From contig WYBW01000137.1 in the NCBI GenBank assembly GCA_011525685.1, positions 1-64,000 of the forward strand: a DNA stretch of 64,000 nucleotides, given 5' to 3'. The translations under genes and the position numbers were made by a program. The notes under the pieces were generated by a model, which saw only the letters and a list, made by a program, of their open reading frames with translations, did no database searches and was not told the origin of the DNA. Below, one piece after another: positions 16,850 to 26,495 of this stretch (within the stretch, counting starts at the first letter, position 1; each line of letters opens with the position of its first letter). Source of the DNA: Verrucomicrobiia bacterium (GTDB lineage Bacteria; Verrucomicrobiota; Verrucomicrobiia; Limisphaerales; JADLHS01).

Positions 16850-17800
16850 ATGCGATCGCGTGGCAAAATCCTGGTGATCCGCGGGGGCGCCATCGGCGAT
16901 TTCATCCTGACGTTGCCGGCCCTCGCGGCACTGCGACAGCAATTCCCGCACTCGCACCTGGAAGTGCTCGGTTATCCGCACATCGTCCAACTGGCCCTGG
17001 CGGGAGGACTGGTGGACCGCTTCGAGGCGATTGAGGCGCGCGGCCTGGCCGCCTTCTTCGCGCGCCATGGCGAGCTGTCCGAGGACTTGCGGGATTATTT
17101 TTCCGAGTTCGACCTGATCATCTCCTACCTCTACGATCCGGACGATATTTTCCGGACAAACATCGGCCGATGTTCCCCGGCGCAATTCATCGCCGGGCCG
17201 CATCGCCCGGACGAAAAAGAGCGGATTCACGCGACGCAGGTCTTTCTCCGGCCGCTGGAACGCCTGGCCATCTTCGACGCCGACACCGTGCCGCGGCTTT
17301 CGCTCACCGCCGTCGAACCGCCGGCGGACGTTGAAGCCGCAGGCCCGCTGGTGCTGGCGGTGCATCCCGGCAGCGGCAGCGAAGCCAAAAACTGGCCGGA
17401 AGCAAGTTGGGCCGGCCTGCTTGCGCAATTGATCGAGTCATCGAATTTGAATCTGCTGATGGTCGGAGGCGAAGCGGAAGGCGAACGGCTTGAGCGGCTC
17501 AGCGGAATCCTGCCTCCGGAGCGTTGCGAAGTGGCGCGCAGCCTGCCACTGGCCGAACTGGCCCAACGCCTCGTGCGATGCGTGGGTTTCGTGGGCCATG
17601 ATTCGGGCATCTCGCATCTGGCCGCGGCCCTGGGACTGCCCTGCCTGGTTTTGTGGGCAGGTACGAACGAGGAAGTCTGGCGCCCCCAGGGAGAACGGTT
17701 GGTGATCTTGCGCGATCCAGCCGGCATCCAAGCCATTACGGTGGAACGAGTGTTGGTGGAGCTTGCCTCCCTGCTCGTTCCGGAAACCGACCGGGCCTGA
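16850..17800 (+). CDS. Glycosyltransferase family 9 (ADP-heptose:LPS heptosyltransferase type)
   Basis: A 316-residue GT-B enzyme of the family that adds heptose from ADP-heptose to the lipopolysaccharide inner core. The family blocks are the N-terminal ILVIRGGAIGDFILTLP, a short conserved HPGSGSEAKNWP in the nucleotide-sugar site and the C-terminal GHDSGISHLAAALG. It acts on the cytoplasmic face of the inner membrane. The acceptor cannot be named; some members in Gram-negative bacteria lacking classical LPS core use other sugars. It follows the membrane-protein gene and converges with the oxidoreductase gene at 17820, 19 bases away. Confidence 0.88.
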   Translation: MRSRGKILVIRGGAIGDFILTLPALAALRQQFPHSHLEVLGYPHIVQLALAGGLVDRFEAIEARGLAAFFARHGELSEDLRDYFSEFDLIISYLYDPDDIFRTNIGRCSPAQFIAGPHRPDEKERIHATQVFLRPLERLAIFDADTVPRLSLTAVEPPADVEAAGPLVLAVHPGSGSEAKNWPEASWAGLLAQLIESSNLNLLMVGGEAEGERLERLSGILPPERCEVARSLPLAELAQRLVRCVGFVGHDSGISHLAAALGLPCLVLWAGTNEEVWRPQGERLVILRDPAGIQAITVERVLVELASLLVPETDRA

Positions 17801-17819
17801 GTACGGCCCGCGCGGTTGA

Positions 17820-19184
17820 TCACGAGAATTGGTGCTCGCCCGGGATTGCCACCTTGGGGAACGGCAGCGAACCGAACTCATAGTTGTCCGGGCCGAGTCG
17901 CATTTTGGAATTGAGAGCCTGTTCCCATTCGACCGATTGGCCGCTGTAGGCGGACTCGCGACCCATGATTCCGGTGAGCGTGGATTCGGCGATCGCCTGC
18001 GCCTCGTTGAGAGGTTTTCCGGCGCGGATGCTGGTGATGAGGTTGGCGTGTTCCGCCTGGTAGGGATTGACGTCGGGGTCGCGATAGCGCCAGCTCTGGC
18101 CCCCGGTGAAACGAATCCAGTCCTTGCAGTTGCTGTAGCCCTTCAGACCGACGATGGCTTCCTCCACCTTGCTCTCGCAATGGTCCATCTGGCGGCACTG
18201 GCTGAACATCCGCACGCCGTTCGGATATTCGTACTCGACGGCGAAGTGATCGTAGATGTGGCCGTAATTTTGATTGGGCCGCGCCTGTCGTCCGCCCATC
18301 GCCAGGGCCTTGATCGGATGCGTGCCGATGACCCAGTTCATGATGTCGAGATTGTGAACGTGCTGCTCGACGATGTGGTCGCCGGAGAGCCAGGTGAAGT
18401 AATTCCAGTTGCGCAACTGCCATTCCATGTCGCTCCACTCCGGCTTTCGTTCAATGACCCAGATGACACCCCCATTCCAGTAGCAGCGTCCATAGACGAG
18501 TTCGCCAATCGCGCCGTCCTGGATGCGCTTGATGGTCTCGTTGTAGCTGCGCAGGTGGCGGCGCTGCGTGCCGGCCGCGATGCCCAGGCCTTTCTTCTTC
18601 GCAAGTTCGCCCGCCTCCATCACCAGGCGGACGCCCGGCCCGTCCACGGCCACGGGCTTTTCCACAAAGACATGTTTGCCGGCCTCGATCGCCGCCTTGA
18701 GTTGCACCGGGCGGAAATGCGGCGGCGTGGCCAGAATGACGTAGTTGATTTCCGAGATGGCCAGCAGTTTCCGGTAACCATCGAAGCCGGTGAAGCAATT
18801 CTCGTTGGGGACGCTGATCCCCAGCCGCCCAAGGTTCTGCCGGCAGGAATTGAGCCGGTCGGGGAACGCGTCGGCCAGCGCGATCACGCGGACATTCTTG
18901 TTGGCAAGCGTGGCCCCCTCCTTGACGTCCTCCGTGTGGTATCCGGTTCGGGGATAAATGACCTTGGTTTCCGCCCCCAAAACATCCAACACCGCGCCGC
19001 TGCCGCGGCCTCCGCATCCAATCACGCCGACGCGGATCGGATCGTCCGCCGCGGCATGCGTCGTGAGCACAAAGGGAAAGTTCACCGCCGCCACCCCGGC
19101 GGCGGCCAGGGAGGAGTGCTTGAGAAACGAACGGCGGGAGAGAGGTTCAGCGTCGCGCGAAACCATGGCATCGTCTTTATTCAT
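17820..19184 (-). CDS. Tat-exported Gfo/Idh/MocA family oxidoreductase
   Basis: A 454-residue dehydrogenase-fold protein with a Tat signal (SRRSFLKHSS followed by a hydrophobic core) directing the folded, cofactor-loaded protein to the periplasm. The Rossmann region IRVGVIGCGGRGSGAV binds NAD(P); the conserved EKPVAVDGPG carries the family Lys-Pro, and later HIVEQHVHNLD is a probable catalytic/metal-like region. Exported members of this family in Verrucomicrobiota and Planctomycetota are assumed to act on sugars, but direct biochemistry is scarce. An alternative start at ATG 19166 removes six residues. It converges with GT9 and is divergent from the binding-protein gene at 19321. Confidence 0.9.
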   Translation of the reverse strand: MNKDDAMVSRDAEPLSRRSFLKHSSLAAAGVAAVNFPFVLTTHAAADDPIRVGVIGCGGRGSGAVLDVLGAETKVIYPRTGYHTEDVKEGATLANKNVRVIALADAFPDRLNSCRQNLGRLGISVPNENCFTGFDGYRKLLAISEINYVILATPPHFRPVQLKAAIEAGKHVFVEKPVAVDGPGVRLVMEAGELAKKKGLGIAAGTQRRHLRSYNETIKRIQDGAIGELVYGRCYWNGGVIWVIERKPEWSDMEWQLRNWNYFTWLSGDHIVEQHVHNLDIMNWVIGTHPIKALAMGGRQARPNQNYGHIYDHFAVEYEYPNGVRMFSQCRQMDHCESKVEEAIVGLKGYSNCKDWIRFTGGQSWRYRDPDVNPYQAEHANLITSIRAGKPLNEAQAIAESTLTGIMGRESAYSGQSVEWEQALNSKMRLGPDNYEFGSLPFPKVAIPGEHQFS

Positions 19185-19320
19185 AGGCTTTCGAGTGTGA
19201 CGCCGCCGGGCCGCTTTGTGAACTGAAAACTCTGCCGTTAATTATGATGACACGCCGCCGGGCGACCGGGCTTTGGGTCCTTGCCGCGAGTAAGAAGTTC
19301 GCTCTAACTTCTGCCGTCGC

Positions 19321-21114
19321 ATGAAATCCAAACGCTGGTTACTGCTCGTCCCAAGCGCGGTGCTCGTGGCCCTCTGGTCTGGCTGCGGGCAGAAGGCCTC
19401 CTCACCCTCGCCTGGCCAGCTATTGACCTCACCGCTCGTGGCTGCCGGCGAACCGGGTCAGCCCGGCGGACGACTCACGCTGACCTCGCCCGGCGTGCCG
19501 CAGACGTTCAACCCCTTGCTCGCCTCCGATGCCGCCTCCGAAGACGTCATCCGCCTGCTCTTCGCCCCTTTGGTGCGTTTCGATCCGGTTGCGCAAACCC
19601 CGCGGCCCGCGCTGGCCGAATCCTGGACGGTCGAGCCGGATCAAAGAACCTGGACCTTCACCCTGCGCCGGGGTTTACGCTGGAGCGACGGCCAGCCACT
19701 GACGGCCGCCGACGTCGTCTTCACCTGGAACGAGATCATGTATAACCCCGACATGAACCGCCAGACCTTCGACCTTTTCCGGATAGAGGGCCGGAATTTT
19801 GCCGTCACCCAGATGGACGAGCAAACGGTCCGAGTGGTGACTCCCGAGGTGTTCGCGCCGTTTCTGGAATTCTTTGGAGGCGTCGTCATCCTTCCCGAGC
19901 ACGCCATCGGTCAGGCCGTCCGCGCGCGTCGGTTTCTCTCGGTCCATACCCTGCACACGCGACCGGAAAGGATTGTCGGCTCCGGCCCGTTCCGTGTGAA
20001 GGAGTGTCAGCCCGGTCACCATGTCCTGCTGGAGCGCAATCCCGAGTATTGGGTTGTGGACAAACAGAACCTTCGCCTGCCGTATCTGGACGAGGTGCTG
20101 CTGCTGGCCTCGGACAGCACCACGGCGCCGTTTCTCTTTTTCAGCGGCAAGACCGATCTGTTCGAGCGGACGCGGCCGGAGGATTACGCGCATTTTCAGG
20201 AGACTGCGGCGGGCGGCAACTTCCGGCTGGTCGAACTTGGTGCCGGCACGGAACGGGACTTTCTCTGGTTCAATCTGAACACGAATCTGAACGCCGCGGG
20301 ACGGCCTGTGGTGAATCCAACCCGGTTGGTCTGGTTTCAGCACAAGAAGTTCCGCCAAGCCGTCTCCTGCGCGCTGGATCGCGACCGGATTGTGCGGGAG
20401 GTTTATGGCGGACGCGCGCAACCGCTCCACACTTTCGTCTCGGCGGAGGATCGCAAGTGGAACAATCCCCAGGTGCCACTGTTTGCCCACGACCCGGCTC
20501 GTGCCCGCGCGTTGCTGGGCGAAATCGGCATTCGCGATCGCGACGGCGATGGCGTGTTGGAGGATGCGGGTGGCGCGAAGCTCGAATTCAGTTTCTTTAC
20601 CAACAGCGGCAACCGGGCGCGAGAGCGCACCGCCGCCCTCGTTGCCGAAGACCTGGGCCGGCTCGGGATGAAGGTGGATTTGCAATTGTTGCCGTTCACC
20701 AACCTGGTGGATCGCATCGGTCGGACTTTCGACTACGAGTGCATCCTCATGGGCGTGGGCGGGGCGGGTTCGGAGCCCGCCTCGCAAATGAACGTGCTCA
20801 AATCCAGCGAACCCTTGCACCAGTGGTTTCCGGAGCAGGCGCGACCCGCGACGGAGTGGGAAGCACGGATTGACGCGCTGATGGACGAGCAAATGCGCAC
20901 CCTGGATCACGCCCGGCGCAAGCAGCTTTACGACGAGGTCCAGACCATCCTTGCCGAAGAACTCCCGATGATCTTCACCGTGTCGCCGTTTCACTTTGCG
21001 GTCGTTCGGGCCGATCTCGGCAACCTGCGGCCTTCGGCGCTCACTGCACATCGCCTGACTTGGAATCTGGAGGAACTCTTCTTCCGGTCCTCGAACAACC
21101 CCGGCCCGCGATGA
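19321..21114 (+). CDS. Peptide/nickel-type ABC substrate-binding lipoprotein (SBP_bac_5)
   Basis: A 597-residue extracytoplasmic solute-binding protein of family 5, which binds peptides or similar ligands. A lipoprotein signal (LVALWSGC, lipobox Cys near residue 23) anchors it in the membrane. Family features are TFNPLLASDAASEDVIRLLF, TWTFTLRRGLRWSDGQPLTAADV and the C-terminal TFDYECILMG region. No permease or ATPase of the Dpp/Opp type is adjacent; the next gene is an exporter-type ABC protein, which is not a normal partner. It may feed a system encoded elsewhere or act in sensing or scavenging. The start ATG 19321 is the only reasonable one. Confidence 0.88.
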   Translation: MKSKRWLLLVPSAVLVALWSGCGQKASSPSPGQLLTSPLVAAGEPGQPGGRLTLTSPGVPQTFNPLLASDAASEDVIRLLFAPLVRFDPVAQTPRPALAESWTVEPDQRTWTFTLRRGLRWSDGQPLTAADVVFTWNEIMYNPDMNRQTFDLFRIEGRNFAVTQMDEQTVRVVTPEVFAPFLEFFGGVVILPEHAIGQAVRARRFLSVHTLHTRPERIVGSGPFRVKECQPGHHVLLERNPEYWVVDKQNLRLPYLDEVLLLASDSTTAPFLFFSGKTDLFERTRPEDYAHFQETAAGGNFRLVELGAGTERDFLWFNLNTNLNAAGRPVVNPTRLVWFQHKKFRQAVSCALDRDRIVREVYGGRAQPLHTFVSAEDRKWNNPQVPLFAHDPARARALLGEIGIRDRDGDGVLEDAGGAKLEFSFFTNSGNRARERTAALVAEDLGRLGMKVDLQLLPFTNLVDRIGRTFDYECILMGVGGAGSEPASQMNVLKSSEPLHQWFPEQARPATEWEARIDALMDEQMRTLDHARRKQLYDEVQTILAEELPMIFTVSPFHFAVVRADLGNLRPSALTAHRLTWNLEELFFRSSNNPGPR

Positions 21115-21343
21115 TTGGATTCCCCAGCAGCCGCGGTTGATCATAAAGGCAGCCGCGGCGACCTCGTCGCTTCCCTATGACACAGTTTGCAGTTCCCATG
21201 GCCGAACTCGGCGACGCGGGCGACGCCGCCACCTCCAGGCGCCGGGGCGTGACCCCGACCCAAGCGCGAACCACTTCGCTGCGGCCCGGGTGAAGAAATT
21301 TGGCATCGCCACAGACAGGTGGACTTGCAAGGATTCTGGCGCA

Positions 21344-23239
21344 ATGGGCAACATCACGACTGTCTTCCGATTCGGCGCGCATTACCTGGGCCGATACTGG
21401 ACGCGTTTAACGATGGGGCTGATCCTCGGCGTGTTGTTTGGCCTCGCCAACGCCAGTTTCGTTTGGGCCGCCAAGACACTGGCCGACCGGTTTGAACCAG
21501 CCGCTCCCAAGGTGGTTTCGACACCAGCCGAACCGGAACGCGAAACCGCCGCGCCGGGAGTGCGTCAGGTGTTGAACGGCCTTCAGGAGCGCCTCGATGG
21601 TTGGATTGACCCGTGGCTGCCGCGCGTGGACGTGCCGCTGGACTGGCGGCGCATCGTCGGCGCGCTGTTGTTCTTGCCGGCACTGATGCTCCTGCGCAGC
21701 CTGCTCGATTACGGCAGCGGTTACTGCCTCGGCTGGGTGAGCGAGCGGGTCATCAACGATCTGCGCCTCGACGTGATGCGCAAGTTCAGCGTCCTGTCGC
21801 TGGACTTCTTCAATCGCTCGACCTCCGGTGATCTGCTGACCCGCATCAACAGCGACACCGCGAAGCTCCACAACTGTCTCAAGAACGGCGCGGCGAACCT
21901 GGTGAAGGAATCAGTCACCATCGTGGGATTGGTCGGGATGTTGTTGTGGTTGAACTGGCAGTTGACCCTGTTTGCGCTGGTGTTTCTGCCGGTCTGCGTC
22001 GTGCCGCTGGCCATCCTGGGCCGCAAAGCGCGTCGCGCGGCCAAGGCGAGTGTCAAGGCCGAGGTGCAGCAATCCAGCCAGTTGGTCGAACTCATCAACG
22101 GCATCCGGGTGATCAAGGCGTATTGCCTGGAAGGCCAGCAGGTCGAACGCTACCGCCAACTGGCCCGGCAACTGGTGCGGCAGGGCATGAAAGGCGTGCA
22201 AGCCCGGGAAATGGTGAATCCCGCCATCGAGGTGGTTTCCATGCTGGGCGTCGGCGCGCTCATCGTTTACATCTTCAAGACCCAGACCAGCATCGGCGAG
22301 TTCATGGGATTTCTCTACGGCATGGGTGCGATGTTCGTCGCCGTCAAGCGCCTGGCCAAGGTGCATGTGCAGTTTCAACAGGCGGGCGTGGGCGTGGAGC
22401 GCCTCCAGGAGATCATGCGCCACGAACCCACCGTGAAGGAAGCCACCGCGCCCAAGCCCTTGGCGAGGTTCCAACGGGAGATTCGTTTCGATCATGTCAG
22501 CTTCGCTTACGTGCCGGACCGGCCCGTGATTCGGGACTTCCATTTCACGATCCCGCGCGGAATGAAAGTGGGCGTGGCCGGCCCGAGCGGTTCGGGCAAG
22601 AGCACGTTGGTGAACCTGCTGTTCCGTTTTTACGATCCCACGCAAGGCGGGATCAGCATTGATGGAACGAATCTGCGCGAGGTTTCGTTTCAAGACCTGC
22701 GGCGGCTCATGGCGCTGGTCAGCCAGGAAATCGTGGTCTTCGATCAAACGGTCGCCGAGAACATCGCCTTGGGCAAAACCGACGCGACGCGCGCCGAGAT
22801 CGAGGCGGCGGCGAGGGAGGCCCACGCGCACGAGTTCATCACCCAGCTTCCCCAAGGCTACGACACGCGGCTGGGTGAGCGCGGCGTCTCGCTCTCGCAG
22901 GGCCAGCGCCAGCGAATTTCCATCGCGCGGGCCTTTGTGCGCAACGCGCCCATCCTGGTGCTGGACGAGGCGACTGCCTCGCTGGATTCGGCGGCCGAGG
23001 CGGAAGTGCAGCGGGCCATTGACCACCTGGCCGAGAATCGCACGGTGATTTCGGTGGCGCACCGGCTTTCCACGCTCGCCAATTGCGACCACATCCTGGT
23101 GCTGGTGCAGGGCCGGATCGTGGAGCAAGGAGGCTTTGAGGAATTGCTCCGCCGGGGCGGCGTGTTTGCGGCCATGGCCGCGCGGCAGGGTTTGAGCGCG
23201 ACAAGCTCGCCCACGCTTCAAGGCCAGCCGGTATCGTGA
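21344..23239 (+). CDS. ABC exporter with fused membrane and ATPase domains (MsbA-like)
   Basis: A 631-residue half-transporter with an N-terminal membrane domain (about residues 20-370; for example GLILGVLFGLANASFVW and IVGLVGMLLWLNW) and a C-terminal ATPase: Walker A GPSGSGKST near 413, Q-loop LVSQEIVVFD, signature VSLSQGQRQRISIARA, Walker B ILVLDEATASLDS and the H-loop VAHRLSTL. Homodimers of this family flip lipids or export lipid-linked material or drugs. An unusual charged, alanine-rich insert follows the first membrane segment. The ATG at 21344 is chosen; the frame is open upstream from 21137 but without coding character. Confidence 0.92.
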   Translation: MGNITTVFRFGAHYLGRYWTRLTMGLILGVLFGLANASFVWAAKTLADRFEPAAPKVVSTPAEPERETAAPGVRQVLNGLQERLDGWIDPWLPRVDVPLDWRRIVGALLFLPALMLLRSLLDYGSGYCLGWVSERVINDLRLDVMRKFSVLSLDFFNRSTSGDLLTRINSDTAKLHNCLKNGAANLVKESVTIVGLVGMLLWLNWQLTLFALVFLPVCVVPLAILGRKARRAAKASVKAEVQQSSQLVELINGIRVIKAYCLEGQQVERYRQLARQLVRQGMKGVQAREMVNPAIEVVSMLGVGALIVYIFKTQTSIGEFMGFLYGMGAMFVAVKRLAKVHVQFQQAGVGVERLQEIMRHEPTVKEATAPKPLARFQREIRFDHVSFAYVPDRPVIRDFHFTIPRGMKVGVAGPSGSGKSTLVNLLFRFYDPTQGGISIDGTNLREVSFQDLRRLMALVSQEIVVFDQTVAENIALGKTDATRAEIEAAAREAHAHEFITQLPQGYDTRLGERGVSLSQGQRQRISIARAFVRNAPILVLDEATASLDSAAEAEVQRAIDHLAENRTVISVAHRLSTLANCDHILVLVQGRIVEQGGFEELLRRGGVFAAMAARQGLSATSSPTLQGQPVS

Positions 23240-23332
23240 TTGGAGCGAGGGCCTTGCACGCCACCGGAAGAGCGCATCGTGGTAATCGTTCACGCACCTC
23301 GGCCAGCCAGGCACACCAACCGCATACTTGTC

Positions 23333-24742
23333 ATGGATCAATCAACGAATCGGGCACTTCGGTTCATAGCGCCAAAGAACTTCAACTGGCCGCTGGCCTA
23401 CGAGGCTGAGAGCCTCCTCCGCCGGCGAATCGAGTCGTTTCTCGACCGGAACAGTTTTGCCCGCGAACTGGCCCGGCGGATGCACGACGAAACGGGCACG
23501 GATTTCTTCGAGTGGGTGGATCACGTCGTTCTTTCACCGGTTGACGAAACGGCCCTGGCGGCAGCGGGTTTCGCCTGTGATCCCAGGTGCGAAACGCCAC
23601 GCGGGGAAGTGGTTCTGGAACATCCACAGGCGACGCTGCCCCGGGTTCTATGGCGCAAAGCCAGGCGAGGCCCGCAGGTGGTGGCGATCAAACCCGAGAT
23701 CGTGGCGGACCTCGTTGCGCGGCACAATCTGAGAGTCGAACCGGAAGGCGACCCGCACTCGCGCTATCGCCGCGTCGTCGTCTGCGAGGAGAAAAGTGCT
23801 CGCCTGGAGGCCGTGGAGCGGCGGGCATATCGGGGATTTGTTCCGGCCAAATTGAAGCGGGGAGAACTGGAGGCGGTCATCAAGGTCAGAGAGCTTTTTC
23901 ACACGCGCCCACGATGGTTTGAGAACAGCCGCGAGGGGTTCGTGGCGGCAAACCGGATTCTCAACCGTGCGTTGAAACTTGTTGGCCGCGACGTTGCTTG
24001 TCACTTGTTCTTCGAGGCGGAGCGGAGGTATTGGGAGAGTCGTAATCGTGCGGCGCGCATCCAGAAATTCCGGCAGGACGCGCTCGGCCTCGGCTGGGGC
24101 AATCACGACCATCACACGTTCCGCTGCTCGCGCGAGCATTTCACGGATTTGATCCAGTTTCTGACGAGGCTGGGTTTCCGCAAGCGTGAGCGGTTCTACG
24201 CCGGCGCGGAAGCGGGTTGGGGGGCACAAGTCCTGGAGCAACCGGTCGCCGGCATCGTGGTGTTTGCCGACGTGGATTTGACTCCGGAGGAAACGGAGAT
24301 TGATTTCTCGGTAACAAGGCTGCCGCGGACAAAGTCACTCGGGACGGTCGGGCTCTGGGTGGGATTGCATGGAGAGAGTTTTCTCGAGGCGGGAATGCAT
24401 CATCTGGAGGCGCGATTCGATTTCGTTGCTTTGCGCGACCAGTTGCGGCAGCAAGGTGTGAATCTCATGGAGCCGTTCTCGGATTTTGAGTTTCTGCGGC
24501 AGGCGTTCACGGAAGGCGAGCGGTGGCCCGTGTGCCGTGAGCGCGCTGAACGGCTGGCGGCAGCCGGTATGATCTCGCGCGAGCAATGCAAACATTTTGT
24601 CCAAAACGGCGCGATTGGCAGCCATTTGGAGAATTTACAGCGCCACGGCGGGTTCAAGGGCTTCAATCAGAAGGCTGTGAGCGCAATCATTTCCGTGACC
24701 GATCCGCGCCGGCAACCAGTTCATGGAACAAGCGCGGCGTAA
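23333..24742 (+). CDS. Protein of unknown function, possibly VOC/metal-binding
   Basis: A 469-residue, mostly soluble protein not recognised as a known family. No signal peptide or membrane segment is visible. A histidine-rich segment (GNHDHHTFRCSREHF) is followed by LGFRKRERFYAGAEAGW and VVFADVDLTPEE, a pattern that loosely recalls vicinal-oxygen-chelate (glyoxalase-like) folds; this is a suggestion only. The C-terminal part contains CRERAERLAAAGMIS and CKHFVQNGAIG. It lies 93 bases after the ABC exporter on the same strand and may share its transcript. ATG 23333 is used; an upstream frame is open but lacks conserved character. Confidence 0.6.
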   Translation: MDQSTNRALRFIAPKNFNWPLAYEAESLLRRRIESFLDRNSFARELARRMHDETGTDFFEWVDHVVLSPVDETALAAAGFACDPRCETPRGEVVLEHPQATLPRVLWRKARRGPQVVAIKPEIVADLVARHNLRVEPEGDPHSRYRRVVVCEEKSARLEAVERRAYRGFVPAKLKRGELEAVIKVRELFHTRPRWFENSREGFVAANRILNRALKLVGRDVACHLFFEAERRYWESRNRAARIQKFRQDALGLGWGNHDHHTFRCSREHFTDLIQFLTRLGFRKRERFYAGAEAGWGAQVLEQPVAGIVVFADVDLTPEETEIDFSVTRLPRTKSLGTVGLWVGLHGESFLEAGMHHLEARFDFVALRDQLRQQGVNLMEPFSDFEFLRQAFTEGERWPVCRERAERLAAAGMISREQCKHFVQNGAIGSHLENLQRHGGFKGFNQKAVSAIISVTDPRRQPVHGTSAA

Positions 24743-24876
24743 AAGCCTCTCAAGTTTGTACGGGGAACACGCTCTCGAGCCTCTGAATCAACCGATCACA
24801 TGGACCAAGCCGGTGGGACAGGCGGCGAGATGCCTGTCCGCGTTGAGAGTCTGGGAGGTCACGGTGACCGGCCAAA

Positions 24877-25299
24877 CTACCGGCCCATCATCACACGTCC
24901 AAGGTCCTGGTAAGCCTTGCGTGCCTTGGCATCGGTTTCCGCGCGCTGGCGGAGCGCCTCTTGGGCCAGATAAGCCCGGCGCGCGTATTCCGCGCGCAAC
25001 GCATCGTTCATGGCCGCCTGCTGGCGCGCCTGGTCCATGGCCACCCACGCGCGGACGGCATTTTCGTAATTCTGATTGGCGATGTCGTTGGAAACCGCGT
25101 CCCAATTGGCATTGACCTGCTGAACGTTGCCGAACTGCATGGAGGCGGCGTTCTGAACCGGTTGACCAGCCTCCTGAGCCACGGCCGGTTCTTCCGGTGC
25201 CGGAGGCGGGACAACCTCGGCGGTCTTCTTCGAGCATCCAAGGAGCACCGGCAGCGTCAAAAGCGCACCGGCCAGGAGGTATTGGCTAAAGCGTTTCAT
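24877..25299 (-). CDS. Small helical lipoprotein of unknown function
   Basis: A 140-residue predicted lipoprotein: signal core LLAGALLTLPVLLGCSKK with the lipobox Cys near residue 22. A proline-rich linker (VVPPPAPEEPA) is followed by an alpha-helical C-terminal part with heptad-like Ala/Arg/Gln content (ARQQAAMNDALRAEYARRAY). ATG 25299 is eight bases after the stop of the prepilin-like gene, so the two are probably one operon. A comparable lipoprotein is coupled to the prepilin-like gene at 61119-61958. No enzymatic motif is visible; it could be an outer-membrane or periplasmic partner of the pilin-like protein. Confidence 0.72.
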   Translation of the reverse strand: MKRFSQYLLAGALLTLPVLLGCSKKTAEVVPPPAPEEPAVAQEAGQPVQNAASMQFGNVQQVNANWDAVSNDIANQNYENAVRAWVAMDQARQQAAMNDALRAEYARRAYLAQEALRQRAETDAKARKAYQDLGRVMMGR

Positions 25300-25307
25300 A
25301 GACACAA

Positions 25308-26171
25308 TCAGCGATAACCGGGACCGCATAGCAGTTCATTGGACCGCCCAACGCCGCCCGTCGTGCGCAGCGTCCGGAAGATTCTCCACTTTACAAAGTC
25401 GGCACTGGCGCCGAAACGGCCCACGATGGCACCGCCGCCAACGTCGCGCGTCGGGTCCAGTGCGGTCCCCCCGGCGTGCCTTTGCGATACACCTTCGTTC
25501 GCATTGGCCGGGTTCTGCCCGGCGTCATTGAAGTTGAAAGGAATGGTCTCGTCGGACTCCCACATGAGGAAATCGTTGGCCTTGAACCCCGAGAGCTTAT
25601 AGGTGGCGCCAAGGGCCGTGGCGTTGGCCACCTCGCGACCGCCGCCGTAACCGCACACAGCTCCGTTCCATGTGTACGAAGTGAGCTTCATCTCGCGCTC
25701 GCGCCACCATTGCAGGTAACGTCCGGCGCCTCGCTGCTTCACGTCGCGAGGACATTCCATCACTTTCTGGTTCTTGCCGAGGAGCGGTCCCAGCAGTCCG
25801 ATTTCGAACCAGGGCAACTGGTTGGTGTTGTCAATGCGACCTGAGGCCGGAGGGATTTGCGCGGGCAGACCGGCCAATCGGCCATTGTTCCTGGTCGCAT
25901 AGGCCCAGCCATCTGGTCCGGGCCCCGAACTGATGGTGCCCCAAGTCGGGTGAGGCAGGAAATCGTTGTTGTCCGTGGCGTACATGCTCATCGCCACGAG
26001 AACCTGCCGGACATTGTTGAGGTCCATGGTCAACTCGGCCTTGTCCTTGGCCCGGGACAGGGCCGGCAACAGCATGGCGGCCAGGATGGCAATGATGGCA
26101 ATTACGACCAGCAACTCGATGAGGGTGAACGCGCGGGAGGCATTGGTGGAGGAATGGGTGCTTTTCATCAT
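25308..26171 (-). CDS. Prepilin-like protein (type II secretion/type IV pilin N-terminus)
   Basis: A 287-residue protein with the class III signal [16 protein letters not shown], processed by prepilin peptidase before the Phe, followed by the pseudopilin block [14 protein letters not shown]. The C-terminal region carries RHAGGT but the expected H-X9-DG motif is not clear, so this is a divergent copy compared with the two other such proteins here. It would be assembled in the inner membrane as a pseudopilin-like filament or presented as a single protein. The adjacent starts ATG 26171 and 26168 are both in frame. The lipoprotein gene follows after eight bases. Confidence 0.82.
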   Translation of the reverse strand: MMKSTHSSTNASRAFTLIELLVVIAIIAILAAMLLPALSRAKDKAELTMDLNNVRQVLVAMSMYATDNNDFLPHPTWGTISSGPGPDGWAYATRNNGRLAGLPAQIPPASGRIDNTNQLPWFEIGLLGPLLGKNQKVMECPRDVKQRGAGRYLQWWREREMKLTSYTWNGAVCGYGGGREVANATALGATYKLSGFKANDFLMWESDETIPFNFNDAGQNPANANEGVSQRHAGGTALDPTRDVGGGAIVGRFGASADFVKWRIFRTLRTTGGVGRSNELLCGPGYR

Positions 26172-26495
26172 CGGACCTCGTGAAGACTCTGGTTTCGGAC
26201 TTTCGGCTCGGTTTTCATGGGCGTGCCCTTAGCACTGCCAGACACGGTTCTTATGGCAAATCTTTACGGACTTGTCACTTGAAAAATACTTAACAGCGTC
26301 AAGGAATTCAAGGGCCGGGTAATCGGCTGGGGCGTATGAAGGGATCCGGCAGACCAGGTTTCTGAAATAAACCAGTGAGCCAGTTGGGGTTGCCTCCGTG
26401 CAAGCCTGGCAGCCGCCGGAGTGAGCACGTCCTTGAGCGCGTCCCAAGGTGGCCAAACCGGCGGCCCTACAACGGACGCACGGCTTCATTCGAGG
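26172..26495. other. Gene-free region upstream of the prepilin-like gene
   Basis: This 324-base stretch separates the lamin-tail/CotH gene from the prepilin-like gene. It holds the candidate promoter at 26250-26278, and a GC-rich segment around 26425-26475 that may be an interspersed repeat. No coding frame is supported. Confidence 0.4.
26250..26278 (-). promoter_or_regulatory. Candidate promoter of the prepilin-like/lipoprotein operon
   Basis: On the minus strand GTGACA and CATAAG are separated by 17 bases (five and four matches to consensus), about 80 bases before ATG 26171. The match is moderate and unproven. Confidence 0.35.
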
